From Alphaproteobacteria bacterium (lineage in GTDB: Bacteria; Pseudomonadota; Alphaproteobacteria; UBA7887), in contig JASLYQ010000011.1 of the NCBI GenBank assembly GCA_030739735.1, forward strand, positions 381-64,380: a DNA stretch of 64,000 nucleotides, in the 5' to 3' direction. This document shows positions 1 to 8,985 of this stretch, one piece after another (the first letter of the stretch is position 1; every line of letters begins with the position of its first letter). The translations under genes were made by a program, and so were the position numbers. The notes below the pieces were generated by a model. It did not search any database, was not told where the DNA came from, and saw only the letters and a program-made list of their open reading frames with translations.

Positions 1-43
1 ACGAATCTGGGGGTCGGGAGTTCGAATCTTCCCGGGCGCGCCA
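1..43 (+). tRNA. tRNA-Arg(ACG), 3' part only
   Basis: The window opens inside a tRNA. Reading back from a genomically encoded CCA at 41-43, the discriminator is G40, the acceptor 3' strand is 33-39, and the T arm is GGGAG-TTCGAAT-CTTCC at 16-32. A five-base variable loop lies at 11-15 and the 3' anticodon stem at 6-10. This places bases 1-3 (ACG) at the anticodon, so the tRNA reads arginine CGN codons. The 5' half lies outside the window, so the anticodon call rests on spacing from the 3' end. Confidence 0.85.
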
Positions 44-496
44 CATTTCCAAACGTGATGAAAGCCAGGCGATACGGCTAAACTGACGCATTGTAAGCGT
101 GAGCCGTTAATTCTGGAAGATTCCGAGCGGCTTCGCGCCAAATACCACCTAGAAACCGATTTAGTGACCGTCGATCGGCTGTCCTATCGCGACCTGTCCA
201 ACAGCTATCTCGAGGATAGGCCGACTGCGCTCAGATGCGTAGAAAGTTTCGATTTTATATCCTGGCACCCCGGGCATGGCAGCGTCGGCACGCGTGCCCG
301 TTCTGCATCCCATCTGTGTTATTTGGAGGTGCAGCGCGATGCCCTGTATGGACATATCCGGGGATCCCGATGTCGAGGCGATCAAGCTCCTGATCCGTAT
401 ATAGGTCTATCCCTATTGGGGCTCGTACGAGCGCTGGCTCTACCTTAATATCGAAGGCACGGTACGCCATATTTAGCAATTTCGACGTGGGAGCCG
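44..496. other. Intergenic stretch, no intact gene
   Basis: No convincing complete gene is visible between the tRNA and the Cache protein. On the plus strand around 341-475 the reading has a coding look (GDPDVEAIKLLIR, then after an in-frame stop YWGSYERWLYLNIEGTVR), which could be the tail of a decayed gene. I could not identify the family. A 94-codon open frame at 164-448 has no ribosome-binding site and no recognisable motif and is not called. Confidence 0.4.
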
Positions 497-964
497 ATGA
501 TGTTACGCTTGGCTATGACGTTTTTGTTCCTTGCCGCGGCCCTACCGGTGGTGGCGGACGAGTGCAGCTTTGCCGGTCCGGAAGAGGCCAAGGCTATGGT
601 TGAGCGGGCTGAGAAACGTATCGCAGATGTGGGTGCGCAAACCGCGTTGCATGAGTTCATGGACGCCGGCGGTGATTTTTTCGACCGCGACCTCTATGTC
701 TTCGTGCTCGATTTTAGCGGTAACGTCTGGGCCCACGGCTTGCGCCCTGACGTGGTCGGCAGCAATGGTATCGAGGCACAGTCGGCCGACGGACGCTACT
801 ATGTCCAGAAAATGATCGCGCTTGCTCAGAACAGTGGCGAAGGCTGGGTCGAGTATGAGTTCATTAACCCCTGCACCGGTGACTTTGCGTCTAAGGTTAG
901 CTTCGTCAAGCGTGTCGGCGACCTTATCGTCGGCGTCGGTGCTTACGGCACCGTCTCCACTTAG
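497..964 (+). CDS. Secreted single Cache domain protein
   Basis: A 155-residue protein that begins with a hydrophobic signal peptide (about residues 1-20, likely cut after VVA) and continues as one small alpha/beta domain. The repeated pattern of acidic loops and the segment LYVFVLDFSGNVWAHG, followed by DGRYYVQKMIALA and a C-terminal GVGAYGT, matches the single-Cache (sCache_2) sensor fold that binds small metabolites. There is no membrane anchor or output domain, so it probably acts as a soluble periplasmic ligand-binding protein. A GGGAG at 489-493 favours the second ATG (500) over 497. The downstream acyl-CoA ligase starts 11 bases after the stop, so the two may be cotranscribed. Confidence 0.75.
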   Translation: MMLRLAMTFLFLAAALPVVADECSFAGPEEAKAMVERAEKRIADVGAQTALHEFMDAGGDFFDRDLYVFVLDFSGNVWAHGLRPDVVGSNGIEAQSADGRYYVQKMIALAQNSGEGWVEYEFINPCTGDFASKVSFVKRVGDLIVGVGAYGTVST

Positions 965-974
965 AACTTCCCTG

Positions 975-2606
975 ATGGCAAACAGCCCCTATGATGTCGG
1001 CCTACCCCAAACGCCTGCCAATTACCAACCCCTGACGCCGCTATCCTTCCTTGACCGTGCTGCGGCGGTGCATCCGGAGCGCATCGCTTGGGTGCATGGC
1101 GAGCAACGCAAAACGTATCGTGACTTTGCGAGCCGCTGCCGGAAACTGGCCGCGGCATTGGCAGTTCACGATATCGGTCGCGGTGACACGGTGGCTGTGC
1201 TGGCGCCGAACATACCAGCTGTTCTGGAGGCTCATTATGCCGTTGCCATGGCCGGTGCCGTGCTCAACGCCATTAATACGCGTCTCGATCCTACAGCGGT
1301 ACGCTTCATCCTTGAGCACAGCGAAGCCAAGCTGATCATCACCGACCGTGAATTGGCGCCAGTGCTTGCCGTAGCCCTTGACGGTATGGCAAGTGCACCG
1401 CTCGTGGTTAATTATGACGATCCCAGTTATCAGGGCCCCGGCGAACGCATTGGCGAGATTGAATATGAGGGCTTTCTCGATGAGGGCGCAGCGAACTTCA
1501 TGGCCCTGCCCGTGCTCGACGAATGGGATGCGATCAGCCTGAATTACACGTCCGGCACCACCGGCAATCCCAAAGGTGTTATTTATCACCATCGCGGTGC
1601 CTTCCTGAACGCACTCGGTAATCAGATGGTCTGGAGCATGCCTCAGCATCCGGTGTATCTCTGGACCCTGCCGATGTTCCATTGCAACGGTTGGTGCTTT
1701 CCCTGGACGATCACAGCGCTGGCCGGAACTCATATCTGCCTGCGCCGAGTCGAGGCGGGCCAGATCTACGACGCCATCGCACAACACAAGGTCACGCATT
1801 TCTGCGGTGCTCCGGTCGTGCTGTCGATGCTGGTCAATACCGCTGTGGACGAGCCCCGACCACTGGCATCGCCAGTCTCCGTAATGACCGCCGCGGCACC
1901 CCCACCGCCGCCCGTCATCGCGGCAATGGAAGCGGCCGGATTCCATGTGACGCACGTCTATGGCCTGACCGAGTGCTACGGCCCGGGGGTAGTATGTGAT
2001 TGGCACGAGGAGTGGAACGACCTACCCGCGGAGGAGCAGGCCCGCCTGAAGGCGCGCCAAGGTGTCCGCTATCCCGTGCTCGAAAGCGTTGGTGTGTTTG
2101 ATTCCGAGACCATGCGCCCCACCCCTGCGGACGGCGAGACCATGGGCGAAGTAATGATGCGCGGCAATACCGTCATGAAGGGATACCTGAAGAACGAATC
2201 TGCCACCAACGAGGCTTTCGCCGATGGTTGGTTCCATACCGGCGACCTCGGCGTGATGCACGATGACGGCTACATAGAGCTCAAGGATCGCTTGAAGGAC
2301 ATCATCATTTCGGGCGGCGAGAACATCTCCTCGATAGAAGTCGAGGAAGTGCTCTACATGCATCTGTCGGTACTGGAAGCGGCCGTGGTGGCCCGGCCCG
2401 ACGAAAAATGGGGCGAGACCCCTTGCGCCTTCGTTAATCTCAAGGACAACGCACCGACCGTGAGTGAAGGTGACCTCATTGCCTTTTGCCGCGACAAGCT
2501 AGCAGGCTTCAAAACTCCGAGGACCGTCGTCTTCGGGCCTTTGCCAAAAACCTCGACAGGCAAAATCAAAAAAAATGTATTGCGGGAAAGAACCCGAGCG
2601 CTATAG
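975..2606 (+). CDS. Acyl-CoA synthetase, DmdB/medium-chain type
   Basis: AMP-forming ligase of 543 residues that activates a carboxylic acid to its CoA thioester in two steps through an acyl-adenylate. The phosphate-binding signature YTSGTTGNPKGV is at residues 191-202, a YGLTE motif lies near 335, the hinge HTGDLG near 425, and the catalytic lysine sits in PKTSTGKIKKN near the C terminus. The N-terminal layout (NYQPLTPLSFLDRAA) is that of the branch containing medium-chain acyl ligases and methylmercaptopropionyl-CoA ligase DmdB. The frame is open further upstream to 822, but that part overlaps the Cache gene and lacks ligase similarity, so ATG 975 is chosen. The natural acid cannot be told from the sequence. 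Confidence 0.88.
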   Translation: MANSPYDVGLPQTPANYQPLTPLSFLDRAAAVHPERIAWVHGEQRKTYRDFASRCRKLAAALAVHDIGRGDTVAVLAPNIPAVLEAHYAVAMAGAVLNAINTRLDPTAVRFILEHSEAKLIITDRELAPVLAVALDGMASAPLVVNYDDPSYQGPGERIGEIEYEGFLDEGAANFMALPVLDEWDAISLNYTSGTTGNPKGVIYHHRGAFLNALGNQMVWSMPQHPVYLWTLPMFHCNGWCFPWTITALAGTHICLRRVEAGQIYDAIAQHKVTHFCGAPVVLSMLVNTAVDEPRPLASPVSVMTAAAPPPPPVIAAMEAAGFHVTHVYGLTECYGPGVVCDWHEEWNDLPAEEQARLKARQGVRYPVLESVGVFDSETMRPTPADGETMGEVMMRGNTVMKGYLKNESATNEAFADGWFHTGDLGVMHDDGYIELKDRLKDIIISGGENISSIEVEEVLYMHLSVLEAAVVARPDEKWGETPCAFVNLKDNAPTVSEGDLIAFCRDKLAGFKTPRTVVFGPLPKTSTGKIKKNVLRERTRAL

Positions 2607-2639
2607 GAGGCGTTGAGCTTACCTCCAGGGGATCGATCA

Positions 2640-3908
2640 TTGGACATTATCGCCGCGAACGGCACATTGATGCTTGGTTTAGCCCTCGTGCTGGGCGTGT
2701 TCATGACCTGGGGTATCGGCGCCAACGACGTCGCCAATGCCATGGGAACCTCGGTCGGCTCGGGCGCCATCACGGTGACAACGGCAGTGATAATCGCGGC
2801 CATCTTTGAATTTGCTGGCGCGGCGATCGCCGGCGGCCATGTCACCGCTACCGTGCGTCGCAATATCGTAGATTCCGCGATGTTCACCAACACGCCTGAG
2901 ATACTGGTGTTGGGCATGTTGGCAGCCTTGTTTTCGGCCGGGGTTTGGCTGTTGGTGGCCTCGGCCCGGGGCTGGCCGGTCTCGACGACCCATTCGATCG
3001 TCGGCGCCCTCATCGGCTTCGCCGTGGTATCGGCGGGGACCACAGCTGTGAACTGGCCGAAAGTCGGCCAGATCGCCGCGAGCTGGGTTATCTCTCCCCT
3101 GATAGGTGGCGCCATCGCGTTCGCGTTGAAGGTCAGTGTCAGAAAGTTGATTCTCACTGGCGATGACCCCGCTGCCTGCGCCCGTCGCTACGGCCCTGCC
3201 TATGTTTTCCTCTTAGGCTTTGTGGTCTCGCTCGTAACTCTGTTCAAGGGCCTGAAGCATCTCAAACTTGAGCTCAGCATTGAGGGCAGTTTTATCGTTG
3301 CCTCCTTGATTGGCGTGCTGGCGGCAGTGCTGGGGCAATACCTGATCGCCCGGGTGCACACGACCGAAAGCCAAGACCGCGATGTCGCGCTGATGAACGT
3401 CGAACGCATATTCACCCCGATGATGCTGTTTGCCGCCTGTGCCATGGCGTTCGCCCATGGCTCCAACGATGTCGCCAACGGCATCGGCCCGCTTGCGGCC
3501 GTATATGGAATTGTCAGTGCAGGCGGCGAGATCGCCAATAAGTCGGCGTTGCCGTTATGGGTGCTACTGCTCGGCGGCGGCGGCATAGTCGCCGGCCTTG
3601 CCACGTACGGCTATCGGGTGATGGAAACCATCGGCACGCGCATCACAGCGCTCACGCCAAATCGTGGCTTCTGCGCAACCCTGGCGGCGGCGGCAACTGT
3701 GGTTCTGGCCTCGCGCACCGGCTTGCCGGTCTCGACGACACATATCGCCGTTGGCGCTGTCATGGGTGTCGGCTTGGCTCGCTCGGTCGATGAAGTCGAT
3801 CTACGGCTGTTTCGCGATATCGTTGTATCATGGGTGGTGACACTACCGCTCGCCGCCGGCCTCGCCGCGCTTGCCTTTATTGTCCTGCGCACCCTGTTCG
3901 GCGCTTAA
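2640..3908 (+). CDS. pit: PiT-family inorganic phosphate transporter
   Basis: Low-affinity phosphate permease of about 422 residues, driven by proton or sodium symport in the inner membrane. It carries the two inverted PiT signatures: GANDVANAMGTSVGSGAIT near the N terminus and HGSNDVANGIGPLAAV in the second half, each followed by a GxPVSTTH-type motif (GWPVSTTHSIVGA, GLPVSTTHIAVGA). About ten hydrophobic segments are visible. The start is uncertain: the frame opens at TTG 2613, but its AGGAGG lies only two bases away; TTG 2640, with AGGGGA about eight bases upstream, fits better. No PhoU-like partner is adjacent. The stop overlaps the stop of the convergent chromate transporter by a shared TTAA. 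Confidence 0.9.
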   Translation: MDIIAANGTLMLGLALVLGVFMTWGIGANDVANAMGTSVGSGAITVTTAVIIAAIFEFAGAAIAGGHVTATVRRNIVDSAMFTNTPEILVLGMLAALFSAGVWLLVASARGWPVSTTHSIVGALIGFAVVSAGTTAVNWPKVGQIAASWVISPLIGGAIAFALKVSVRKLILTGDDPAACARRYGPAYVFLLGFVVSLVTLFKGLKHLKLELSIEGSFIVASLIGVLAAVLGQYLIARVHTTESQDRDVALMNVERIFTPMMLFAACAMAFAHGSNDVANGIGPLAAVYGIVSAGGEIANKSALPLWVLLLGGGGIVAGLATYGYRVMETIGTRITALTPNRGFCATLAAAATVVLASRTGLPVSTTHIAVGAVMGVGLARSVDEVDLRLFRDIVVSWVVTLPLAAGLAALAFIVLRTLFGA

Positions 3909-4438
3909 AGTAATATCAGCGCAGCAACGACGAAAACTACGATGCCGACGAACGGCGAGATATCGAAAAGCGCCACCGCCACGAACAGTAATAGTGCTAG
4001 GATCAGTGCCGGCAGTGAGAGCTGGTCGGTAACGAGCGGCTTGGCCAAGGCATAGAGAGCCGCGCCCAGTAGGGCAACGGCGGCATAGCGCATACCGATT
4101 AGTAGCTTTCGCACTAAGGTGCTGTCCTGGTGCACAACGATGAGCCGCCAAAGCACCACCGCGAGCACCAGCCCAGGCAGGTTGAGAGCGAGGACGCTGG
4201 CAAGCATGCCCGGAACGCCGCCAACTTTGAGCCCGATCAAGGCGGACAACTTCACTGCTGTTAGACCAGGAAAGAGGTAGCTTGCGCCTAGTAGCGAGGC
4301 AAACTCTTCTATGTTTAGCCAGCCACGGTTCTCGATGCATTCTTGTTCGATCAGGGTGATCATGGAATTACCGCCGCCGAGCGCGAATAAGCCGATGCGG
4401 CCGAAGCTAACTAGCAGTTGCCAGGCTTCTAGCATCAA
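3905..4438 (-). CDS. Chromate transporter, single CHR domain
   Basis: A 177-residue membrane protein with one CHR domain, half the size of classical two-domain ChrA. It shows the family pattern FGRIGLFALGGGNSMI near the N terminus, an E-rich segment (IEQECIENRGW) and a PGL-containing helix (YLFPGLTAVKLSALIG), then five or six hydrophobic helices. CHR proteins export or import oxyanions such as chromate or sulfate. Short CHR proteins normally work as heteromeric pairs encoded side by side, but no second CHR gene is next to this one. Its start overlaps the stop of the GPP34-family gene by four bases (ATGA), suggesting translational coupling with that unusual partner. Confidence 0.82.
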   Translation of the reverse strand: MMLEAWQLLVSFGRIGLFALGGGNSMITLIEQECIENRGWLNIEEFASLLGASYLFPGLTAVKLSALIGLKVGGVPGMLASVLALNLPGLVLAVVLWRLIVVHQDSTLVRKLLIGMRYAAVALLGAALYALAKPLVTDQLSLPALILALLLFVAVALFDISPFVGIVVFVVAALILL

Positions 4439-5652
4439 GACTCAGAAACAGCGGCGAGAAAATCGACGTATCCCATGACCATTCCGCGCTCCGGCAGAGC
4501 CCGCGGGCGTTCGGCTAGAATACGACCATGGTCGGGTCCCTCGACGCAGACAGTCCAATGAACTTGATCACGCACGGTCACCTCGGCAAACTCATACCTT
4601 AGCGAGGCATCAAAATTAATTCGAAAGCGCCGCTTGCGTGCCTTAAGTAGGCGGGGCGCATAGTCGAGACGGTTGAGCAGCACTTCTAGTCCCTTGATGT
4701 CCTCAATTGGCTCGTCGAGCCCGCTGAGGCGTGGAAACAAGGCTGCAATATCCGCAGCGACGAAAGGGAACTTAAATTTTTGCTTGCGCATGAAGGCCTG
4801 CAGCTGACCATAAGTCTCGATGCATTGTTTCACTTCCAGGCCATCAGCACGCACCTTGACACTGTCGCGGCGTTCCGGGATTAGCAGATAACGGTCGGTC
4901 ACACGTGTGGTGGATAGCTTGCGCCCTGGCGGAGATGCCAAAGCGCCTGTCGCAGCCAAAGTCGGAACTTGCTCGCTCCAGAAAGCACGCCATTCCCACA
5001 GACGTCGTCCTCCGACCGGCGCTGCGGAACTTGCTGTCTCAGCATCCACATAAGACGCGGTCACAGCCGCAACGATTTCCGAGCCTACCAACGGTAGCCG
5101 CGCCGCATGGTCGATTCTCTCGGCCAGACGCCGCAACTCTTTGCCGCCGAGCGCCCGCTCAAACAGCCGGCAAGCATGGGCCAAACCTATCAAAAGTGCT
5201 TCACGAGGCTTGATCGGTTTCTTGCGCTCCAGATGCTCAAGCAAACGCCTGACACGGGCGGCTGCTTTCGGTGCTGTCGCAAACCCTGTAACGCTAAAGC
5301 CGCCAGCAAGCGGCCAAGCGTCCGCGGTCAGTAGGCTTCGCTCGCTCATGGCGTCCAGCACCGTCGCCTCGAGATCGATTGCGCCGTCACTGAGATCGTC
5401 AAGCCAATACTCTACCGGCCGTGCCTCTCCCGCCGCGTGAATGCGGCCGAGCACCGTATCCAGATATCCAATCCCGAGCGGCGACCAGTCGACAAGGTTG
5501 ACACCATCACCGCTCACCCCGATTCGCTCTGCCAGAAGCAGATCTGTGAGTGCCGTGCCGGCTAGCGCTGGAACCATAGTCGGCCGCACCGGCACCGCCT
5601 GGGTGCCGCCGGAAAACGACAACAAGATTAGATCCTCGCATGTCGTATACAT
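4435..5652 (-). CDS. GPP34-domain protein with C-terminal extension
   Basis: A 405-residue soluble protein. The first about 220 residues resemble the GPP34 (GOLPH3) fold: EDLILLSFSGG at the N terminus, TALTDLLLAERI, and helical stretches with paired leucines (AARVRRLLEHLERKKP). In eukaryotes this family binds phosphoinositides at the Golgi; the bacterial members are uncharacterised. The last about 170 residues form a separate beta-rich region (RVTDRYLLIPERRDSVKVR... EFAEVTVRDQVHWTVCVEG) that I do not recognise with confidence, though a CYTH-like fold is conceivable. It is the first gene of a two-gene operon with the half-size chromate transporter. Family assignment is by eye. Confidence 0.55.
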   Translation of the reverse strand: MYTTCEDLILLSFSGGTQAVPVRPTMVPALAGTALTDLLLAERIGVSGDGVNLVDWSPLGIGYLDTVLGRIHAAGEARPVEYWLDDLSDGAIDLEATVLDAMSERSLLTADAWPLAGGFSVTGFATAPKAAARVRRLLEHLERKKPIKPREALLIGLAHACRLFERALGGKELRRLAERIDHAARLPLVGSEIVAAVTASYVDAETASSAAPVGGRRLWEWRAFWSEQVPTLAATGALASPPGRKLSTTRVTDRYLLIPERRDSVKVRADGLEVKQCIETYGQLQAFMRKQKFKFPFVAADIAALFPRLSGLDEPIEDIKGLEVLLNRLDYAPRLLKARKRRFRINFDASLRYEFAEVTVRDQVHWTVCVEGPDHGRILAERPRALPERGMVMGYVDFLAAVSES

Positions 5653-5714
5653 GGTAACTCAGCAGTTAATACTTATCGTAAAACTGTCATAAATAAACCG
5701 TCAGATCTACCGCG

Positions 5715-6398
5715 CTACTGATAAATAGTCATCGTCCGACCACGCACCGAGAAGCCGTCGAGCCGTTTGAGAAAGCTCATGCCAAGGAGAGATGTGCTCA
5801 GATCCGTTTGACTGATCGACGCACGCACATTCTCGACCGCGATCGGACCGATACTAATGCTTTCCAGGCGGATGGGTGCACCAAATATAGTACCGTTGGC
5901 CGTAGTATAGGCGCGAGTATACGAGAGACTATCCGGGTCCAGACCAACACGCTCAGCGTCCGTCAGCGACAAGATGACATCGCTGGCGCCCGTATCGACA
6001 ACGAATATCACGGAGGTGCCGTCAACAAACGCCTCGACAACGAAGTCACCGCCGTCATTGGCTACGATGCTGGCCTCACTCGGACTGCTTGAAACGCTTC
6101 GACGGGGGTTCAACTCGGCGCGAATCCTTTCCGGTACAAAGCTCCTTTGCTGCCAAACCGCGTAGCCCAGGGCGACGACGCCGATTATGCCTGTCCATAT
6201 TGTGAGGTTGCGCAGGTTGCCGCTGAGACGGTCAGCAAAGATTACCGGTCCGATGATCAGCAACAATGCCACCGCATAAACGATGCGCATTATTCCAGCC
6301 TCGGACTCTGCCACGGACGGATTCAAAAGGAAAAGAACCAATAAGCCAGCAGCAAATAGCGCCGCCAGCACGAGAAAGGCAATAGAGCATTCCCTCAA
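5715..6398 (-). CDS. Membrane-anchored retropepsin-like aspartic protease
   Basis: A 227-residue protein with about three transmembrane segments in the first 85 residues and a soluble domain after residue 115. That domain has the clan AA signature FVVDTGASDVILS, with catalytic Asp135, followed by the conserved tail LLGMSFLKRLDGF. This matches the TIGR02281 family of alphaproteobacterial retropepsin-like proteins, presumably active as a homodimer on the periplasmic side. Its start overlaps the arsC stop by four bases, so it is translated from the same message as arsC and the signalling genes upstream. The substrate is unknown. Confidence 0.82.
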   Translation of the reverse strand: MRECSIAFLVLAALFAAGLLVLFLLNPSVAESEAGIMRIVYAVALLLIIGPVIFADRLSGNLRNLTIWTGIIGVVALGYAVWQQRSFVPERIRAELNPRRSVSSSPSEASIVANDGGDFVVEAFVDGTSVIFVVDTGASDVILSLTDAERVGLDPDSLSYTRAYTTANGTIFGAPIRLESISIGPIAVENVRASISQTDLSTSLLGMSFLKRLDGFSVRGRTMTIYQ

Positions 6399-6742
6399 AG
6401 GATGTCTAATACGGCTTCCGGCGGGCGCCCAAGTGCAGCCCTTTGGCCATTGACCACGATCGGACGCTCTATCAATATAGGATTGGATACCATGCCATCA
6501 ATCAGTGTTGCATCGTCAAGGTTGTTGTCGGCGAGTCCATTTTCCTTATAAGCTGCTTCCTTGCGCCGCATTAGCTCGCGCGGCACGAGACCAAGCTTCT
6601 TCAAAAGTCCAGCCAGTGTCTTGGCATCCGGAGGCGACTTTAGATATTCGACGATGTCCGGCTCGACACCCTTATCGCACAACAATTGCAGAGTTTGGCG
6701 CGACTTGCTGCACTGTGGATTATGATAAATGGTTACGGGCAT
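6395..6742 (-). CDS. arsC: Arsenate reductase, glutaredoxin-linked
   Basis: A 115-residue ArsC/Spx-fold protein. The N-terminal HNPQCSKSRQTL carries the catalytic cysteine, and the later arginines (LVPRELMRRKE, PILIERPIVVNG) match the residues that hold arsenate in ArsC. The family reduces arsenate to arsenite with glutathione and glutaredoxin. No arsB, acr3 or arsR is adjacent; the ArsR-ArsI pair is 46 kb away. It lies 15 bases after the cyclase gene and overlaps the protease gene, so its job may be housekeeping thiol chemistry rather than dedicated arsenic resistance. Confidence 0.85.
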   Translation of the reverse strand: MPVTIYHNPQCSKSRQTLQLLCDKGVEPDIVEYLKSPPDAKTLAGLLKKLGLVPRELMRRKEAAYKENGLADNNLDDATLIDGMVSNPILIERPIVVNGQRAALGRPPEAVLDIL

Positions 6743-6757
6743 GGGAAAACCTCACTC

Positions 6758-8965
6758 CTACTTTCTTTTGGCAACATAGACGCCATCCCAATCCTCATTC
6801 GGCGGCACAGCGCGAAACTCGGCTACGCGCTCCGCAATGACGTCATAATAATCTCCCAGTGGCCAGCCGTCGGCAAGCTCTCGGCAAGTTGTAAGCTGGG
6901 CCTCACAATCGTCCCAGGTCTGCGAGCGGTAGGCATCCAGCATGGCATTATGGCGTTCCACCAGCCCTGCAAAGCCAACACTGCGGACCACGTCACCATC
7001 CCCGACCAGGGTATAAATGCGTTCCGGCTGTTGGCGCCCTTTGACCTGAATAAGATCAAGCTCCAAAGTCGCCATCTCGTCGAGCCGCGCCTGTGTACGT
7101 TCGCCTATGACAATATCAACCCGATAGGGTTTGCACTGCCCCTCTAGACGCGATGCCAAATTAACACCATCGCCGAGCACAGAATAATCGAAGCGCTGCT
7201 CCGATCCCATATTACCGACACAAACCTCGTCGGTATTAATACCGATACCGATGCGTATAGGCTTGTGCTGGCGACCCTCCGCCTCGTCCTCGGTCTTGCG
7301 TTCCCGATTCAGTTCTCGGCACGCGGCCAGCATGAGTAGCGCCGCGGTGCAGCCATGATTGACATGCGCCTCGTCATCGAGCGGTGCATTCCAAAAGGCC
7401 ATCACGCAATCGCCAATATATTTATCGATGGTGCCACCGCCCGCCATGATGATCCCGGTTATCGGTGTCAGAAAACGGTTGATAAGTTCGGTCAGACCCT
7501 CAGGCTCAAAATCCTCGGCAAGGGAAGTAAAGTCGCGAATATCGGCGAACATCAAGGTAAGAGATTTCATCTCGCCGCCCAACTTGAGCTGCGATGGATC
7601 GGCGGCCAGTGTCTCCACCATGGCCGGGGCGAGAAAGCGACCGAAGGCATCGCGAATCTGCTGGCGCTGCGCCTCCTCTCCGCGATAGCTTAGGTAGCTT
7701 AACGTTATGTACAGCACCAATCCGGTGAGCGAGGCATAAAGCGGGTCTGCAAGCAAACGATGTTCGCTGAAAGCATACCACGAAGCCCCGAACATGCCGA
7801 CGGAAACTATTACACCAAGTAGTAAGGAATAGGTGGCACCGAGTAGTGGCACGAAAATGATCATCAGCAGGCCGATGGCAACGAGCGCAGTGCCTTCTGC
7901 TGCCTCCAGCCAAGGCGGACGGGTCAGGAAGTTCTGGGTCAGCACCGTCTCGAGAAATTGGGCATGAACCTCGAAGCCCGGCGTTCCCGGCCCCATGGGC
8001 GTCTGCTTGATATCATGCAGGCCGATCGCCGAAGTGCCGAATACCACCATGGCATCTCGCAGACGCTGGGGTGGGACGGTTCCGTCGAGAACATCCGCGG
8101 CGGAAACGTAAAGGTTTTCCAGCGAACGCCTGAAGTACGGCCAAACCCGGAAATTTGCGTCCGTCTCAATCTCTGGTACGGTTTGTATGCGGACGATTCT
8201 CTGCTGAAGCTTCTCATCCGTCTTCACCAGCACGGTCGGCTTACCGCTCAAGACGCGCAACATCTCCAGCCCGAGTGCAGGATAAATATCGTTCCCCACG
8301 CGCGTGACCAATGGCAAGCGGCGAACAACCTGGTCGATCTCGGGCGGCATGGCGATCATGCCTATGCCAGCTGCTGCTGCCTCCAATTCCGGGACATTCC
8401 GGAGTACCCCGGAAAAGGCATACATGAACGGTTTCGGATCGGGGCCCAGTTCCGCGAACGTCGCCTTTCGCCCAAGCCCCTCCTGCGGCTGCGTCTCCAC
8501 GGGCAGCCCCGACTGGCCAAGCACCACCATTATGCGCCCCATCGCCTTGGCGAGGCGCTCCTCATTAGTCGGCATGGCCCGTAACTGCGAGATCACGTCG
8601 GGATCAAGCCCCCTCAGCTCATCGGCCAACAGGCTTGGCGACAGACGGTCATATTCGGAAAACAAGATGTCGAAGCCGATAACCAATGTCTGATATTCGG
8701 CAAGACGATTTATCAGCCTCGCTAGGGTCGCGCGAGACCATGGCCACTGCCCGACGCGCTGTAGGCTGTCCTCGTCGATATCGAGCAGCACGATGGGCAC
8801 CCGTGTGGGCTGCGGCTCACGCGGCAAGCTACGATGAAACTGGTCAAAAGTCGCCAACCGTAATTGTTGCACTGGGGTCGGATCCCAGTTGCGAATACCC
8901 CAGACCACGACCAATATCGCAAAACCGACGACATGCATAAGTTTGATCTTGGGACGCCAAAGCAT
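6758..8965 (-). CDS. CHASE2-domain adenylate/guanylate cyclase
   Basis: A 735-residue signalling protein: an N-terminal membrane segment, a large extracytoplasmic CHASE2 sensor (about residues 30-330; IVLLDIDEDSLQRVGQWPWSR is typical), about three transmembrane helices (about 345-425), and a C-terminal class III cyclase domain from about 460 to 640. Metal-binding aspartates are visible in LMFADIRDFTSLA and in YIGDCVMAFWNAP, and the transition-state part in LGDGVNLASRLEG. It should make cAMP (or cGMP) in response to an external signal. It lies 20 bases downstream of the REC-GAF-HD-GYP gene, an arrangement that couples two second messengers in one operon. Confidence 0.9.
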   Translation of the reverse strand: MLWRPKIKLMHVVGFAILVVVWGIRNWDPTPVQQLRLATFDQFHRSLPREPQPTRVPIVLLDIDEDSLQRVGQWPWSRATLARLINRLAEYQTLVIGFDILFSEYDRLSPSLLADELRGLDPDVISQLRAMPTNEERLAKAMGRIMVVLGQSGLPVETQPQEGLGRKATFAELGPDPKPFMYAFSGVLRNVPELEAAAAGIGMIAMPPEIDQVVRRLPLVTRVGNDIYPALGLEMLRVLSGKPTVLVKTDEKLQQRIVRIQTVPEIETDANFRVWPYFRRSLENLYVSAADVLDGTVPPQRLRDAMVVFGTSAIGLHDIKQTPMGPGTPGFEVHAQFLETVLTQNFLTRPPWLEAAEGTALVAIGLLMIIFVPLLGATYSLLLGVIVSVGMFGASWYAFSEHRLLADPLYASLTGLVLYITLSYLSYRGEEAQRQQIRDAFGRFLAPAMVETLAADPSQLKLGGEMKSLTLMFADIRDFTSLAEDFEPEGLTELINRFLTPITGIIMAGGGTIDKYIGDCVMAFWNAPLDDEAHVNHGCTAALLMLAACRELNRERKTEDEAEGRQHKPIRIGIGINTDEVCVGNMGSEQRFDYSVLGDGVNLASRLEGQCKPYRVDIVIGERTQARLDEMATLELDLIQVKGRQQPERIYTLVGDGDVVRSVGFAGLVERHNAMLDAYRSQTWDDCEAQLTTCRELADGWPLGDYYDVIAERVAEFRAVPPNEDWDGVYVAKRK

Positions 8966-8985
8966 CTATGACATCGCCCGCGACG

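Noticed and set aside
1-43. Possible integration site at the tRNA-Arg(ACG) 3' end
   Set aside because: No integrase gene and no direct repeat of the tRNA end was found in the window; similarity to tRNA-Arg(TCT) is ordinary tRNA relatedness.
822-974. N-terminal 51-codon extension of the acyl-CoA ligase
   Set aside because: It overlaps the Cache gene in another frame and has no ligase similarity; ATG 975 fits the family start.
1041-2006. 321-codon minus-strand frame opposite the acyl-CoA ligase
   Set aside because: It is antisense to a clearly conserved gene, His/Arg-rich, with no family motif: a shadow of GC-rich coding sequence.
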